Shown piece by piece: positions 1 through 5,705 of a stretch of DNA of 6,846 nt (within the stretch, counting starts at the first letter, position 1; each line of letters starts with the position of its first letter). Origin of the DNA: Sphingomonas sp. GTDB lineage: Bacteria > Pseudomonadota > Alphaproteobacteria > Sphingomonadales > Sphingomonadaceae. Below the pieces are notes generated by a model. That model was not told the origin of the DNA. It worked only from the letters and a program-made list of their open reading frames with translations, and ran no database searches. The stretch is taken from positions 1 to 6,846 of the forward strand of contig JASLBO010000511.1 in the NCBI GenBank assembly GCA_030146605.1. Reading direction: 5' to 3'. Position numbers and translations under genes: made by a program.

Positions 1-1066
1 CCTCGATCCGCGCGCCGGGCGTGACGATGTTGGTGCGCGCGACCGAATTGTAGAGACCCGCTGGTGCGAGGTCTGCGCGACGCATGCCGAACAGCGTGTC
101 GAAGCGGCCGTAACGCCCGCCCGTTCTGTCGCCGCTGGCGCGATCTAACTCGAGCGACAGGCGCGGCCTCCATGCGCCCGGGAAAGTATAGCCGATATCA
201 GCGTGGACGAAGCTGGCGCTGACCGGTTGGGTTCGGGCCGTGGCCGCCAGCGAGGCGCTGATCTCCCCCGTTTGATAGATGGCCTCGACTTCGTAATCGA
301 GCCGGCCCGGGCGCGGATCGGCGATGACCCGCGCGCCGAAGGTATCGAGCGACCGATCGCGGGTGGGGCGTCCCGGCGCATCGCGCTCCCCGAGATGAAA
401 ATAGGAAAGCTCGCCCATGGCTGGTCCGACCAGCTTGCTTTTGCTGACGGTGCCGCCCCACAGCACCAGATCGAAGCTCTCGCGGTCGACCTGCACCTTA
501 TGGGCGCGGATGTCCTGCGGATCGTCGGGCAGCCGGACCTGCGGTAGCGTGTAGATCAATGTTGCCTTCATGCCGCCGGGAGCGGCGAGGTCGGCGCGCA
601 GCCCTGTATAGCCGTTGGTGGTGTTGCGATAATCGTCTGCGGCCACCAGCCGGCGCGAGCCGAGGTTCAGTGTCATCCGTCCGCCGGTGAGCGTCAGCTT
701 GCTTCCTTTGCCGAACGGTTCGGAGAAATCGCCGGCGACATAGGCCTGAACCAGCTCGAACGTGTTCACTTCGTTGGTCGAGATCGGCGTGCCGGGATCG
801 GCACCATGAGCCCGGCTGTCGAACAGTTCGGCACCGATGCGGACACCGTCCCCGCGATACTCGGCGAGTATCTGGGTGCGGATGTTGACCAGCGTGTCGC
901 TGCTGTCGAAGCCGGCCCGCGCCTGTCCTTCTATCGTCTCATAGCGAAGCCGCACACTGCCGCTGACCGACAGGCCGTCGGACTGCGCCGCTTGCTGAGC
1001 CGATACCGGGATCGGCGCGAGAAATGGCAAGGCCCAGAGAGGGTGTCTGGGGCAGTGCTCAAGCAT
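1..1066 (-). CDS. Alginate-export-type outer-membrane porin (3' end outside window)
   Basis: The minus strand is open from an ATG at 1066 to the window edge (355 codons seen, no stop), so the C-terminus is missing. Residues 1-23 look like a Sec signal peptide (hydrophobic LWALPFLAPIPVSA, likely cut before QQAAQ). The mature part begins LSVSGSVRLRYETIEGQARAG and continues with alternating polar/hydrophobic strands, GGRMTLNLGSRRLVAADDYR, a NTTNGYTGLR segment and a late GRFDTLFG motif. This order is typical of the alginate_exp (PF13372-like) beta-barrel family, usually 400-450 residues long. An in-frame stop at 1084-1082 excludes a longer start; ribosome-binding signal is weak. It is divergent from chrB with a 45 bp gap, so it may share chromate-linked control. 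Family is fairly sure; the substrate is unknown, and alginate export itself is not implied. Confidence 0.85.
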   Translation of the reverse strand, partial: MLEHCPRHPLWALPFLAPIPVSAQQAAQSDGLSVSGSVRLRYETIEGQARAGFDSSDTLVNIRTQILAEYRGDGVRIGAELFDSRAHGADPGTPISTNEVNTFELVQAYVAGDFSEPFGKGSKLTLTGGRMTLNLGSRRLVAADDYRNTTNGYTGLRADLAAPGGMKATLIYTLPQVRLPDDPQDIRAHKVQVDRESFDLVLWGGTVSKSKLVGPAMGELSYFHLGERDAPGRPTRDRSLDTFGARVIADPRPGRLDYEVEAIYQTGEISASLAATARTQPVSASFVHADIGYTFPGAWRPRLSLELDRASGDRTGGRYGRFDTLFGMRRADLAPAGLYNSVARTNIVTPGARIE

Positions 1067-1111
1067 GATATATCTATTCCATTAATTAAGTCCTTATGGT
1101 ACACATGCACC
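1067..1111. promoter_or_regulatory. Divergent intergenic control region between porin and chrB
   Basis: This 45 bp gap is markedly AT-rich against its surroundings. It holds two perfect palindromes, GATATATC (1067-1074) and TTAATTAA (1082-1089), and the loosely inverted outer arms CCATTAA (1079-1085) and TTATGG (1094-1099). TATGGT at 1095-1100 could be a chrB -10 box placing the transcript start only a few bases before the ATG at 1112, which fits the lack of a Shine-Dalgarno there; no good -35 is visible. ChrB proteins are known to control chr operons in other bacteria, so an operator here is plausible, but no specific box can be proven by eye. Confidence 0.35.
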
Positions 1112-2068
1112 ATGAATGACGCTCCTTCAACCCGCTGGCTCGCGCTGCTGCACCAGCTGCCGGCCAAGCCGCCCTACCAGCGGGTCAAGATCTGGCGGCG
1201 GCTGCAAGCGATCGGCGCGGTTCCGCTCAAGAACGCCGCTCATGTGCTGCCGCGGAGCGATGAATTCGAAACCTTGTTCCGGTCGCTTGGCGAGGAGATT
1301 GTCGCGGGAGGGGGCGAAGCAACGCTGATTGGCGCCGAGCTTCTCGCCGGGCAGTCCGACGCCGATGTGCGCAGTCTGTTCGATGCCGCACGCGACGCGG
1401 ACTATGCCGAGATCGCCGACACCGCCCGGAAGCTGCTCGAGACCGGCCCGGCGAGCGGCCAGGAGATCGCCAGGCTACAGAAGCGGCTGGAGGAAGTGGG
1501 CCGGATCGACTTCTTCGGCGCGCACGGCCGGCAGGGCGCCGAGGCTGCGCTCGCAGAGCTCGACCGCCGGCGTTATGCTCATCCGGACGTCAGCAGCAGC
1601 GAGCCGGCTGCTGCGGTCGAGCCCGAGGATCTGATCGACAAGATCTGGGTGACCCGGAGCGGCGTCCATGTCGACCGGATCGCCTGCGCCTGGCTGATCC
1701 GCCGCTTTATCGACCCCAAGGCCAGGTTTCGCTTCGTCGACGCCAAATCGCATGTCCCCGCGCCGGGCGAGCTGCGCTTCGACATGGTCGATGCAGAGTT
1801 CACCCATGAGGGCGATCGCTGCAGCTTCGAGACGTTGCTGCTGCGCGCGCATCTCACCGGAGATGTCGGGCTGACCGCGCTCGGCGAGATCATCCACGAG
1901 CTCGATATCGCCGACGGCAAATATGCTCGGCCCGAGACGGCCGGCGTTGGTGCGATGCTTTCGGGGGTCTGCGCTTCCACTGATGAGGATCTCGGTCGGA
2001 TCGCGCGGGCGAGCGACGCCCTCGACCAGTTCTATTCCTTCTTCAGCAGCAGAAAGGCCGAGCGATGA
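1112..2068 (+). CDS. chrB: Chromate-responsive regulator/resistance protein ChrB
   Basis: A 318-residue protein with the two ChrB domains in order. The N-terminal domain (about 8-120) opens RWLALLHQLPAKPPYQRVKIW and includes VPLKNAAHVLP. The C-terminal domain (about 178-305) has WVTRSGVHVDRIACAWLIRRF (W179; H186, D188, R189, C192) and FTHEGDRCSFE (H232, C237). ChrB proteins are cytoplasmic chromate sensors that control expression of the chromate pump. The reading frame stays open back to 806, but that part is antisense to the porin coding and signal peptide, and family homology begins just after the ATG at 1112, so 1112 is chosen. No clear Shine-Dalgarno precedes it. Its stop overlaps the chrA start by four bases (ATGA). 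Length is normal for the family and no key motif appears lost. Confidence 0.93.
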   Translation: MNDAPSTRWLALLHQLPAKPPYQRVKIWRRLQAIGAVPLKNAAHVLPRSDEFETLFRSLGEEIVAGGGEATLIGAELLAGQSDADVRSLFDAARDADYAEIADTARKLLETGPASGQEIARLQKRLEEVGRIDFFGAHGRQGAEAALAELDRRRYAHPDVSSSEPAAAVEPEDLIDKIWVTRSGVHVDRIACAWLIRRFIDPKARFRFVDAKSHVPAPGELRFDMVDAEFTHEGDRCSFETLLLRAHLTGDVGLTALGEIIHELDIADGKYARPETAGVGAMLSGVCASTDEDLGRIARASDALDQFYSFFSSRKAER

Positions 2069-3465
2069 CCATCGCTACCGGCGCGTCCGAGACGCCTGCC
2101 GTTCCCAAGGATCATGGCATTCCTTTCGGCGAGGCTGTTCGTGTCTGGGCACAGATCGCAGCGCTGAGCTTCGGCGGTCCCGCCGGCCAGATCGCGGTGA
2201 TGCATCGCATCCTCGTCGACGAGAAGAAGTGGATCGGCGAGGAGCGTTTTCTCCACGCTCTAAATTATTGCATGCTGCTTCCGGGACCCGAGGCGCAGCA
2301 GCTCGCAATCTATATCGGCTGGTTGCTGCACAAGACCAAAGGCGGTCTGGTCGCGGGCGCCTTGTTCGTGCTCCCCGGCTTCCTCGCGATCCTCGGGCTC
2401 AGCTACATCTATGTGCTGTTCGGCAAGGTGCCGCTCGTGGAAGGCCTGTTCTTCGGATTGAAGGCAGCGGTGCTCGCCGTAGTCATTCAGGCGGTGGTCC
2501 GGGTCGGATCGCGCGCACTCAAGAACAATGTCATGCGCGGGATGGCGGCCGCTGCCTTCTTCGCGATCTTCTTCCTCGATGCGCCATTCCCCCTGATCGT
2601 TACCGGTGCCGCGTTGATCGGCTTCTTTTCCGCGCGGGCGGGCTCGTCCGCTTTCAAGGGCGGCGGCGGACATGGCAGCGGCAAGGGCGAAGTCGTCCAT
2701 GATCGCGACACCGCGCTCGGCGAGGAACTTCCGGAGCATGCCAAGCCTAACCTTTCCTGGTCGCTGCGGATCTCCGGTGCGCTGCTCCTGTTGTGGCTCG
2801 CACCGGTAGCTGCACTGGTGCTGGCGCTCGGCCCCGGCGACGTGTTCAGCCGCATCGCCATCTTCTTCAGCCAGATGGCGGTGGTGACCTTCGGCGGCGC
2901 CTATGCCGTGCTGGCCTATGTCGCGCAGGAGGCTGTCGAGACCTATGGCTGGCTCAAGCCAGGCGAGATGCTCGACGGACTGGGCATGGCCGAGACCACG
3001 CCGGGTCCGCTGATCATGGTGACGCAGTTCGTCGGCTTCCTCGCCGCGTACCGCGACGCGGGTGGCCTCACCCCGATGATCGCGGCGACCTTGGGGGCGA
3101 TCCTTACCACCTGGGTGACTTTCGTGCCGTGCTTCCTGTGGATCTTTGCGGGCGCACCGTTCGTGGAGCGCCTGCGCGGCAACCAGGCGCTGTCGGCGGC
3201 CCTCTCTGCCATTACCGCCGCGGTGGTCGGCGTCATCCTGAACTTGGCGATCTGGTTCGCGATCCACACGATGTTCGGCCAGGTGCGAACCGTGCCCTTC
3301 GCCGCCGGCAGCTTCGACGTGCCGGTGCTCGGCACCGTCAATTCGGCCGCCCTGATACTTGCCGTTCTCGCGGCGATTGCTGTCTTCCGTTTCAAGGTCG
3401 GCGTGCTGCAGGTGCTTGCCGCCTGCGCCGCGGCGGGCGCACTCTACGTCCTCTTCGTCCAATAA
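2065..3465 (+). CDS. chrA: Chromate efflux transporter ChrA (two-domain CHR family)
   Basis: An inner-membrane pump of the CHR family that expels chromate from the cytoplasm. At 466 residues it is a long-chain form with two homologous halves. Half one has SFGGPAGQI (35-43), W56 and the LLPGPEAQQL motif (71-80). Half two repeats these as TFGGAYAVLAYV (from 275) and ETTPGPL (310-316). Many hydrophobic segments alternate with short charged loops. A glycine-rich, charged linker (about 199-230, GGGGHGSGKG then acidic residues) joins the halves. The start overlaps the chrB stop in ATGA, with AGAAAGG at 2051-2057 as ribosome-binding site, so translation is probably coupled to chrB. A long open frame on the opposite strand here is a GC-bias shadow. 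The protein looks complete. Confidence 0.96.
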   Translation: MTIATGASETPAVPKDHGIPFGEAVRVWAQIAALSFGGPAGQIAVMHRILVDEKKWIGEERFLHALNYCMLLPGPEAQQLAIYIGWLLHKTKGGLVAGALFVLPGFLAILGLSYIYVLFGKVPLVEGLFFGLKAAVLAVVIQAVVRVGSRALKNNVMRGMAAAAFFAIFFLDAPFPLIVTGAALIGFFSARAGSSAFKGGGGHGSGKGEVVHDRDTALGEELPEHAKPNLSWSLRISGALLLLWLAPVAALVLALGPGDVFSRIAIFFSQMAVVTFGGAYAVLAYVAQEAVETYGWLKPGEMLDGLGMAETTPGPLIMVTQFVGFLAAYRDAGGLTPMIAATLGAILTTWVTFVPCFLWIFAGAPFVERLRGNQALSAALSAITAAVVGVILNLAIWFAIHTMFGQVRTVPFAAGSFDVPVLGTVNSAALILAVLAAIAVFRFKVGVLQVLAACAAAGALYVLFVQ

Positions 3466-3477
3466 CCCGGAGTCCCC

Positions 3478-4191
3478 ATGCCCGCCCTTACTCGCCGCGA
3501 AGCTGTCGCCACCCTTGGACTGGGAGCCACTGCCATGACTGCCGCCGGACCCGCGCACGCTGATGCTCCGAATGCCCCGGCATTCGCAGGGCTCCACCAG
3601 CCGAAGCCGCTCAAGTTCGATCCGGCAAAGCTCGTCGGCTTGTCCGAGCGACTGATCCGCTCGCATCACGAGAACAACTATGTCGGCTCGGTAAAGGCGT
3701 TGAACATGATCGAGGGCAGGCTCGCGGCCGCGCTCGCCGATCCCGATCTGCCGCCGGTGGTTTATGGCGGACTCAAGCGTGAGGAGCTTCACCGCACCGG
3801 CTCGGTCGTGCTCCACGAGATCTATTTCCACGGGCTCGGCGGCAATGGTCGGGCAGGTGGCTCTATCCGCGACGCGCTAGCGGCCGCGTTCGGCTCGTTC
3901 GACCGCTGGGAGACGGACTTCCGCCGCACCGGCATGAGCCTCGCAGGCGGATCGGGATGGTGTGTGCTCGTCTACAACTTGCACACCCATTCGCTGCACA
4001 ATCACTGGGCATGGGACCATATGCACGGCGCCATCGCCGGCGTGCCGCTGCTCGCGCTCGATATGTACGAGCATAGCTTCCACATGGACTATGGCGCCGC
4101 GGCCGCAAAATATGTCGACGCCTTCTTCCGCAACATCGACTGGGAGACCGTCGAGCGTCGCTATGCGCAGGCATTGCGCGCCGCCACCTGA
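3478..4191 (+). CDS. chrC: Fe/Mn-type superoxide dismutase with twin-arginine-like leader (ChrC)
   Basis: A 237-residue Fe/Mn superoxide dismutase, converting superoxide to oxygen and peroxide. Likely metal ligands by alignment to the E. coli enzyme are H63 (in [15 protein letters not shown]), H113 (LHEIYFHGL), D195 and H199 (LDMYEHSFH). Gapless alignment at the first ligand leaves the usual His30/Tyr34 positions unconserved, a trait I would expect of the ChrC subgroup. The N-terminus [15 protein letters not shown] then AHA (residue 28) resembles a Tat leader, implying export, unlike the usual cytoplasmic enzyme; the consensus match is loose. It starts 12 bp after chrA with GGAG at 3469-3472, so it is part of the operon. 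Known chr clusters carry such a gene, thought to counter oxidative stress from chromate reduction. Function is sure; the chrC name rests on context. Confidence 0.9.
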   Translation: MPALTRREAVATLGLGATAMTAAGPAHADAPNAPAFAGLHQPKPLKFDPAKLVGLSERLIRSHHENNYVGSVKALNMIEGRLAAALADPDLPPVVYGGLKREELHRTGSVVLHEIYFHGLGGNGRAGGSIRDALAAAFGSFDRWETDFRRTGMSLAGGSGWCVLVYNLHTHSLHNHWAWDHMHGAIAGVPLLALDMYEHSFHMDYGAAAAKYVDAFFRNIDWETVERRYAQALRAAT

Positions 4192-4196
4192 GGAGG
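4191..4196 (+). promoter_or_regulatory. Strong Shine-Dalgarno facing an ATC instead of ATG
   Basis: AGGAGG overlaps the last base of the chrC stop and sits five bases before ATC AAG TGG at 4202. In ChrB C-domain proteins the sequence at this point normally begins Met-Lys-Trp-Val, so the ribosome-binding site is intact while the start codon seems to have changed from ATG to ATC. It identifies the ancestral start of the following broken gene. Confidence 0.7.
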
Positions 4197-4201
4197 CCGA
4201 C

Positions 4202-4653
4202 ATCAAGTGGGTTACCCGCGAGCACCCCAAGATCGACCGTATCGCCTGTCCATGGCTGATCGACCGGTTCATCGATGACGAGCCTGATTGCTGTATGTGC
4301 CGAAGGATCAGGTGCTCGCGGCCGCGAATGCGCTCGGCGCGGTTCCCTATGATGTTCCGGACATCGAGCTCAGCCATGTCGGCGAGAAATGCAGCTTCGA
4401 CGCGTTCCTTGCCAGATATGAGCTCAGCGACCCGGCGCTGCACCATCTGGCCGCGATCGTGCGCGGCGCCGACACGTCGCGCCTAAACCTGACGCCGGAA
4501 TCGAGCGGGCTGTTCGCCATTTCGCTGGGGCTGTCGGCGACCTATCCCGACGATCACGAGATGCTGAAGCACGGAATGGTCGTCTACGATGCGCTATACG
4601 CCTGGTGTCAGATCGACGGCAGCGAGACGCACAACTGGCCGCCGGCGGGCTAG
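4202..4653 (+). pseudogene. Stand-alone ChrB C-terminal domain gene, start codon changed and frameshifted
   Basis: The product resembles the ~150-residue single-domain relatives of the ChrB C-terminal half found in chromate operons. Frame 2 encodes IKWVTREHPKIDRIACPWLI then DRFIDDEPD; from 4288 frame 1 continues LYVPKDQVLAAANALGAVPY, ELSHVGEKCSFDAFL, IVRGADTSRL, DDHEMLKHGMVVYDALYAWC and ends at TAG 4651-4653. The join is explained by loss of one base in GATTGCTG near 4286-4289 (expected GAT-TTG-CTG, Asp-Leu-Leu). The expected start codon is ATC. An in-frame ATG at 4163, inside chrC, could replace it but has no good ribosome-binding site. The motifs (H, C-S-F) parallel chrB, so it is a diverged second copy of that domain. 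Two lesions argue for real decay, although sequencing error at the indel is possible. Confidence 0.85.
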
Positions 4654-5003
4654 AGCCTCACTCCCGCGCGGGCCAATGCCCAGGTCATGATGAGGTAGAG
4701 CAGGCTGGTCAGCACGCAGCAGGCAAGCAGCGCCGGCCAGAAGCCGAGGCCGCGCTTCAGCAGCAAGGGCAGCACGAGGAACATCGGCAGGCTGGGAAGC
4801 ACGTACCAGAAAGTCGCGCTCGAATGGTCGGCGAGCCGGGCCACATCGCTGGTGTCGCGCCACAGCCAGATCATGCCGAGGATCGATACCAAAGGCAGTG
4901 AGACGACCAGCGCGCCGAAACCCGGACTCCGCTTCGCGATCTCCGATACCGCGACGATGATGATGGCCGAGAGGCCCACCTTGATCAGCAGATACAGCAT
5001 CAT
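4650..5003 (-). CDS. DUF3147 family small membrane protein
   Basis: A 117-residue, very hydrophobic inner-membrane protein with about four membrane segments (roughly residues 3-22, 29-48, 66-83, 88-111). MLYLLIKVGLSAIIIVAVSE followed by IAKRSPGFGALVVSLPLVS, IWLWRDT and PLLLKRGLGFWPALL match the DUF3147 pattern and its usual length. Its function is unknown; members often lie beside metal-transport genes. Two start codons lie in tandem (5003 and 5000); the first overlaps the upstream stop as ATGA, and GAGGTG just upstream serves either. Its TAG stop and that of the convergent ChrB-like gene share the tetranucleotide CTAG, leaving no room for a terminator between them. Since its upstream partner is truncated, it may have lost its original promoter. 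Confidence 0.85.
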   Translation of the reverse strand: MMLYLLIKVGLSAIIIVAVSEIAKRSPGFGALVVSLPLVSILGMIWLWRDTSDVARLADHSSATFWYVLPSLPMFLVLPLLLKRGLGFWPALLACCVLTSLLYLIMTWALARAGVRL

Positions 5004-5257
5004 CGCACCTCGATCGTGACATGGGCCAACTCGTGCACTGGCGCGAGCCGCTCGCGGACCGCTGCGGCAGAGGGCGCTCCGACCACATCGAGAATGGCGG
5101 CATGCGCCTCCGGACCTGCCTGCCAGACATGGAGATCGACGATCCGGACATCGCCCGGACCTTCGACGCATTCGCGGAACTCGTCGGCGAGATGCGGATC
5201 GGCGGTATCGAGCAGCACCTTCGCCGTGTCGCGCATCAGCGACCAGGACACTCTCAT
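5000..5257 (-). pseudogene. C-terminal remnant of a cation diffusion facilitator (DmeF/CzcD-like)
   Basis: About 85 residues from an ATG at 5257 read RVSWSLMRDTAKVLLD, then a DPHLADEFRECVEG helix and RIVDLHVWQAGPEAHAAILD, ending AHVTIEVR. This is the end of the last membrane helix region plus the cytoplasmic metal-regulatory domain of cation diffusion facilitators, which export divalent metals such as cobalt, zinc or cadmium. A whole protein has about 300 residues, so roughly the first 200, with the six-helix channel and its metal-binding Asp/His residues, are gone. The open frame continues upstream to 5449 but that part is neither hydrophobic nor CDF-like. No Shine-Dalgarno precedes 5257. 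The stop overlaps the DUF3147 start in ATGA, so the pair was an operon. It cannot transport; any product would be only the soluble domain. Confidence 0.75.
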
Positions 5258-5272
5258 CGCTACAAAATAGCG
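5258..5272. repeat. Small hairpin at the transporter truncation point
   Basis: CGCTA (5258-5262) and TAGCG (5268-5272) form a 5 bp inverted repeat around CAAAA, exactly where homology to the cation diffusion facilitator stops. It may mark a recombination or element boundary, or be chance given its length. Confidence 0.35.
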
Positions 5273-5449
5273 TATTGGCTCGCGCCTGCAATGAAGTGTG
5301 ACGAGAAAGGTAAAGGTTTTCTCCGCTTGGGCTGGAGCAAGCCAACTGCCGAGGCGCCTCGTCCCAACCGTGGGGAATCCGAATTGCTGCGTCGTTGGGA
5401 AAAGGTGCCGCCCAGCAGCCTTATCGAACACAGCGACGCCGAATCGCAC
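5273..5449. other. Gene-free stretch between transporter remnant and repeat cluster
   Basis: I see no recognisable gene, RNA or insertion-sequence end here. A plus-strand frame from an ATG at 5291 runs 68 codons to a TAA at 5495-5497 (beginning MKCDEKGKGFLRLGWSKP), and a minus-strand frame covers the same DNA; neither has a clear ribosome-binding site or recognised motif. A weak stem (GCTTG 5325-5329, CAAGC 5338-5342) is present. It may be junk left by the recombination that removed the transporter's 5' part, or the outer end of another element. Confidence 0.5.
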
Positions 5450-5501
5450 GTTGTTACCTTTGCGTTACCTAACGCAACGCCGCTTTGCACTAGGTAACAA
5501 C
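5450..5501. repeat. Nested inverted repeats containing three GTTACCT copies
   Basis: GTTGTTACCT (5450-5459) is perfectly inverted as AGGTAACAAC (5492-5501). Inside it, TTGCGTT (5460-5466) and AACGCAA (5471-5477) form a 7 bp stem with a four-base loop. GTTACCT therefore occurs at 5453 and 5464 (11 bp apart, one helical turn) and inverted at 5492. The motif recurs as GTTACCC to the right of the tRNA fragment. Regular spacing beside an attachment site suggests protein-binding sites, most simply integrase arm-type or excisionase sites. A transcription terminator is less likely because no T-run follows on either strand. Confidence 0.55.
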
Positions 5502-5518
5502 AAATACGGCTGATTACT

Positions 5519-5564
5519 TGGCGCGCCCGGCTGGATTCGAACCAGCGACCACAGGCTTAGAAGG
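5519..5564 (-). other. 3' fragment of tRNA-Arg(UCU): integration attachment site
   Basis: Read on the minus strand this is the anticodon loop CTTCTAA (anticodon TCT), stem strand GCCTG, variable bases TGGTC, a perfect TpsiC arm (GCTGG, loop TTCGAAT, CCAGC), acceptor strand CGGGCGC, discriminator G and encoded CCA. The matching 5' acceptor GCGCCCG, the D-arm and a proper 5' anticodon stem are absent upstream; the adjoining CAGCC pairs imperfectly with GCCTG (one C-C mismatch), so tRNA identity ends at about the anticodon loop. It cannot be a working tRNA. Tyrosine integrases commonly recombine within tRNA genes and leave just such 3' copies at one end of the element. By polarity, the element lies on the 5' side of the fragment, which is toward higher coordinates and includes the integrase. 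Confidence 0.8.
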
Positions 5565-5572
5565 GCTGACAA

Positions 5573-5610
5573 CTAAGTACTTCTGAATCAATATGATACG
5601 CTAAGTTCTT
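5573..5610. repeat. Imperfect direct repeat CTAAGTWCTT
   Basis: CTAAGTACTT (5573-5582) and CTAAGTTCTT (5601-5610) match at nine of ten positions, 28 bp apart, in a conspicuously AT-rich segment between the tRNA fragment and the integrase. They could be binding sites for the integrase, an excisionase or a bending protein; no gene lies here. Confidence 0.4.
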
Positions 5611-5615
5611 ATAAT
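5610..5615 (+). promoter_or_regulatory. Candidate -10 box for the integrase
   Basis: A perfect TATAAT lies 90 bp before the integrase ATG in AT-rich DNA. No convincing -35 sits 16-18 bp upstream, so the assignment is tentative. If used, the promoter overlaps the putative integrase-binding repeats, which would allow the enzyme to control its own expression. Confidence 0.3.
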
Positions 5616-5641
5616 TGTGTCACTGGTCCACTTCCGCTGGG

Positions 5642-5650
5642 TGCACTAGG
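5642..5650 (+). repeat. Second copy of TGCACTAGG
   Basis: TGCACTAGG here is identical to 5486-5494 on the other side of the tRNA fragment. In 250 bp a 9 bp match is only mildly unlikely by chance, but it adds to the shared motifs on both flanks. Confidence 0.4.
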
Positions 5651-5680
5651 CTTCAGGTAGCAGCAGGGGAGCGCAAGCCC

Positions 5681-5701
5681 GCGTTACCCCGCAGGTTACC
5701 C
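5681..5701 (+). repeat. Paired GTTACCC motifs before the integrase
   Basis: GTTACCC occurs at 5683-5689 and 5695-5701, 12 bp apart, immediately upstream of the integrase ATG; the first is within GCGTTACC, also found at 5462-5469. They resemble the pair to the left of the tRNA fragment in sequence and in near-helical spacing. Possible integrase arm-type sites; they also overlap the translation-initiation region. Confidence 0.5.
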
Positions 5702-5705
5702 GAAC

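Noticed and set aside
203..547. Plus-strand frame of 114 codons inside the porin region
   Set aside because: The minus strand has an uninterrupted, signal-peptide-bearing beta-barrel frame over the same DNA; this one shows no motif or ribosome-binding site.
806..1111. Upstream extension of the chrB frame to an ATG at 806
   Set aside because: This stretch is antisense to the porin's signal peptide and first strands, and ChrB homology starts right after the ATG at 1112.
2260..3831. Long open frame (523 codons) on the minus strand across chrA and the start of chrC
   Set aside because: It is antisense to two clearly conserved genes; its product is rich in Arg, Glu, His and Gly with no domain, as expected from GC-biased codons read backwards.
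4280..4295. Programmed frameshift joining the two ChrB-like frames
   Set aside because: No slippery heptamer or downstream pseudoknot is evident, and the start codon is also damaged, so simple decay fits better.
5450..5501. CRISPR array or rho-independent terminator
   Set aside because: Repeat units are only about 7-10 bp with no spacers of constant length, and no T-run follows the stems on either strand.
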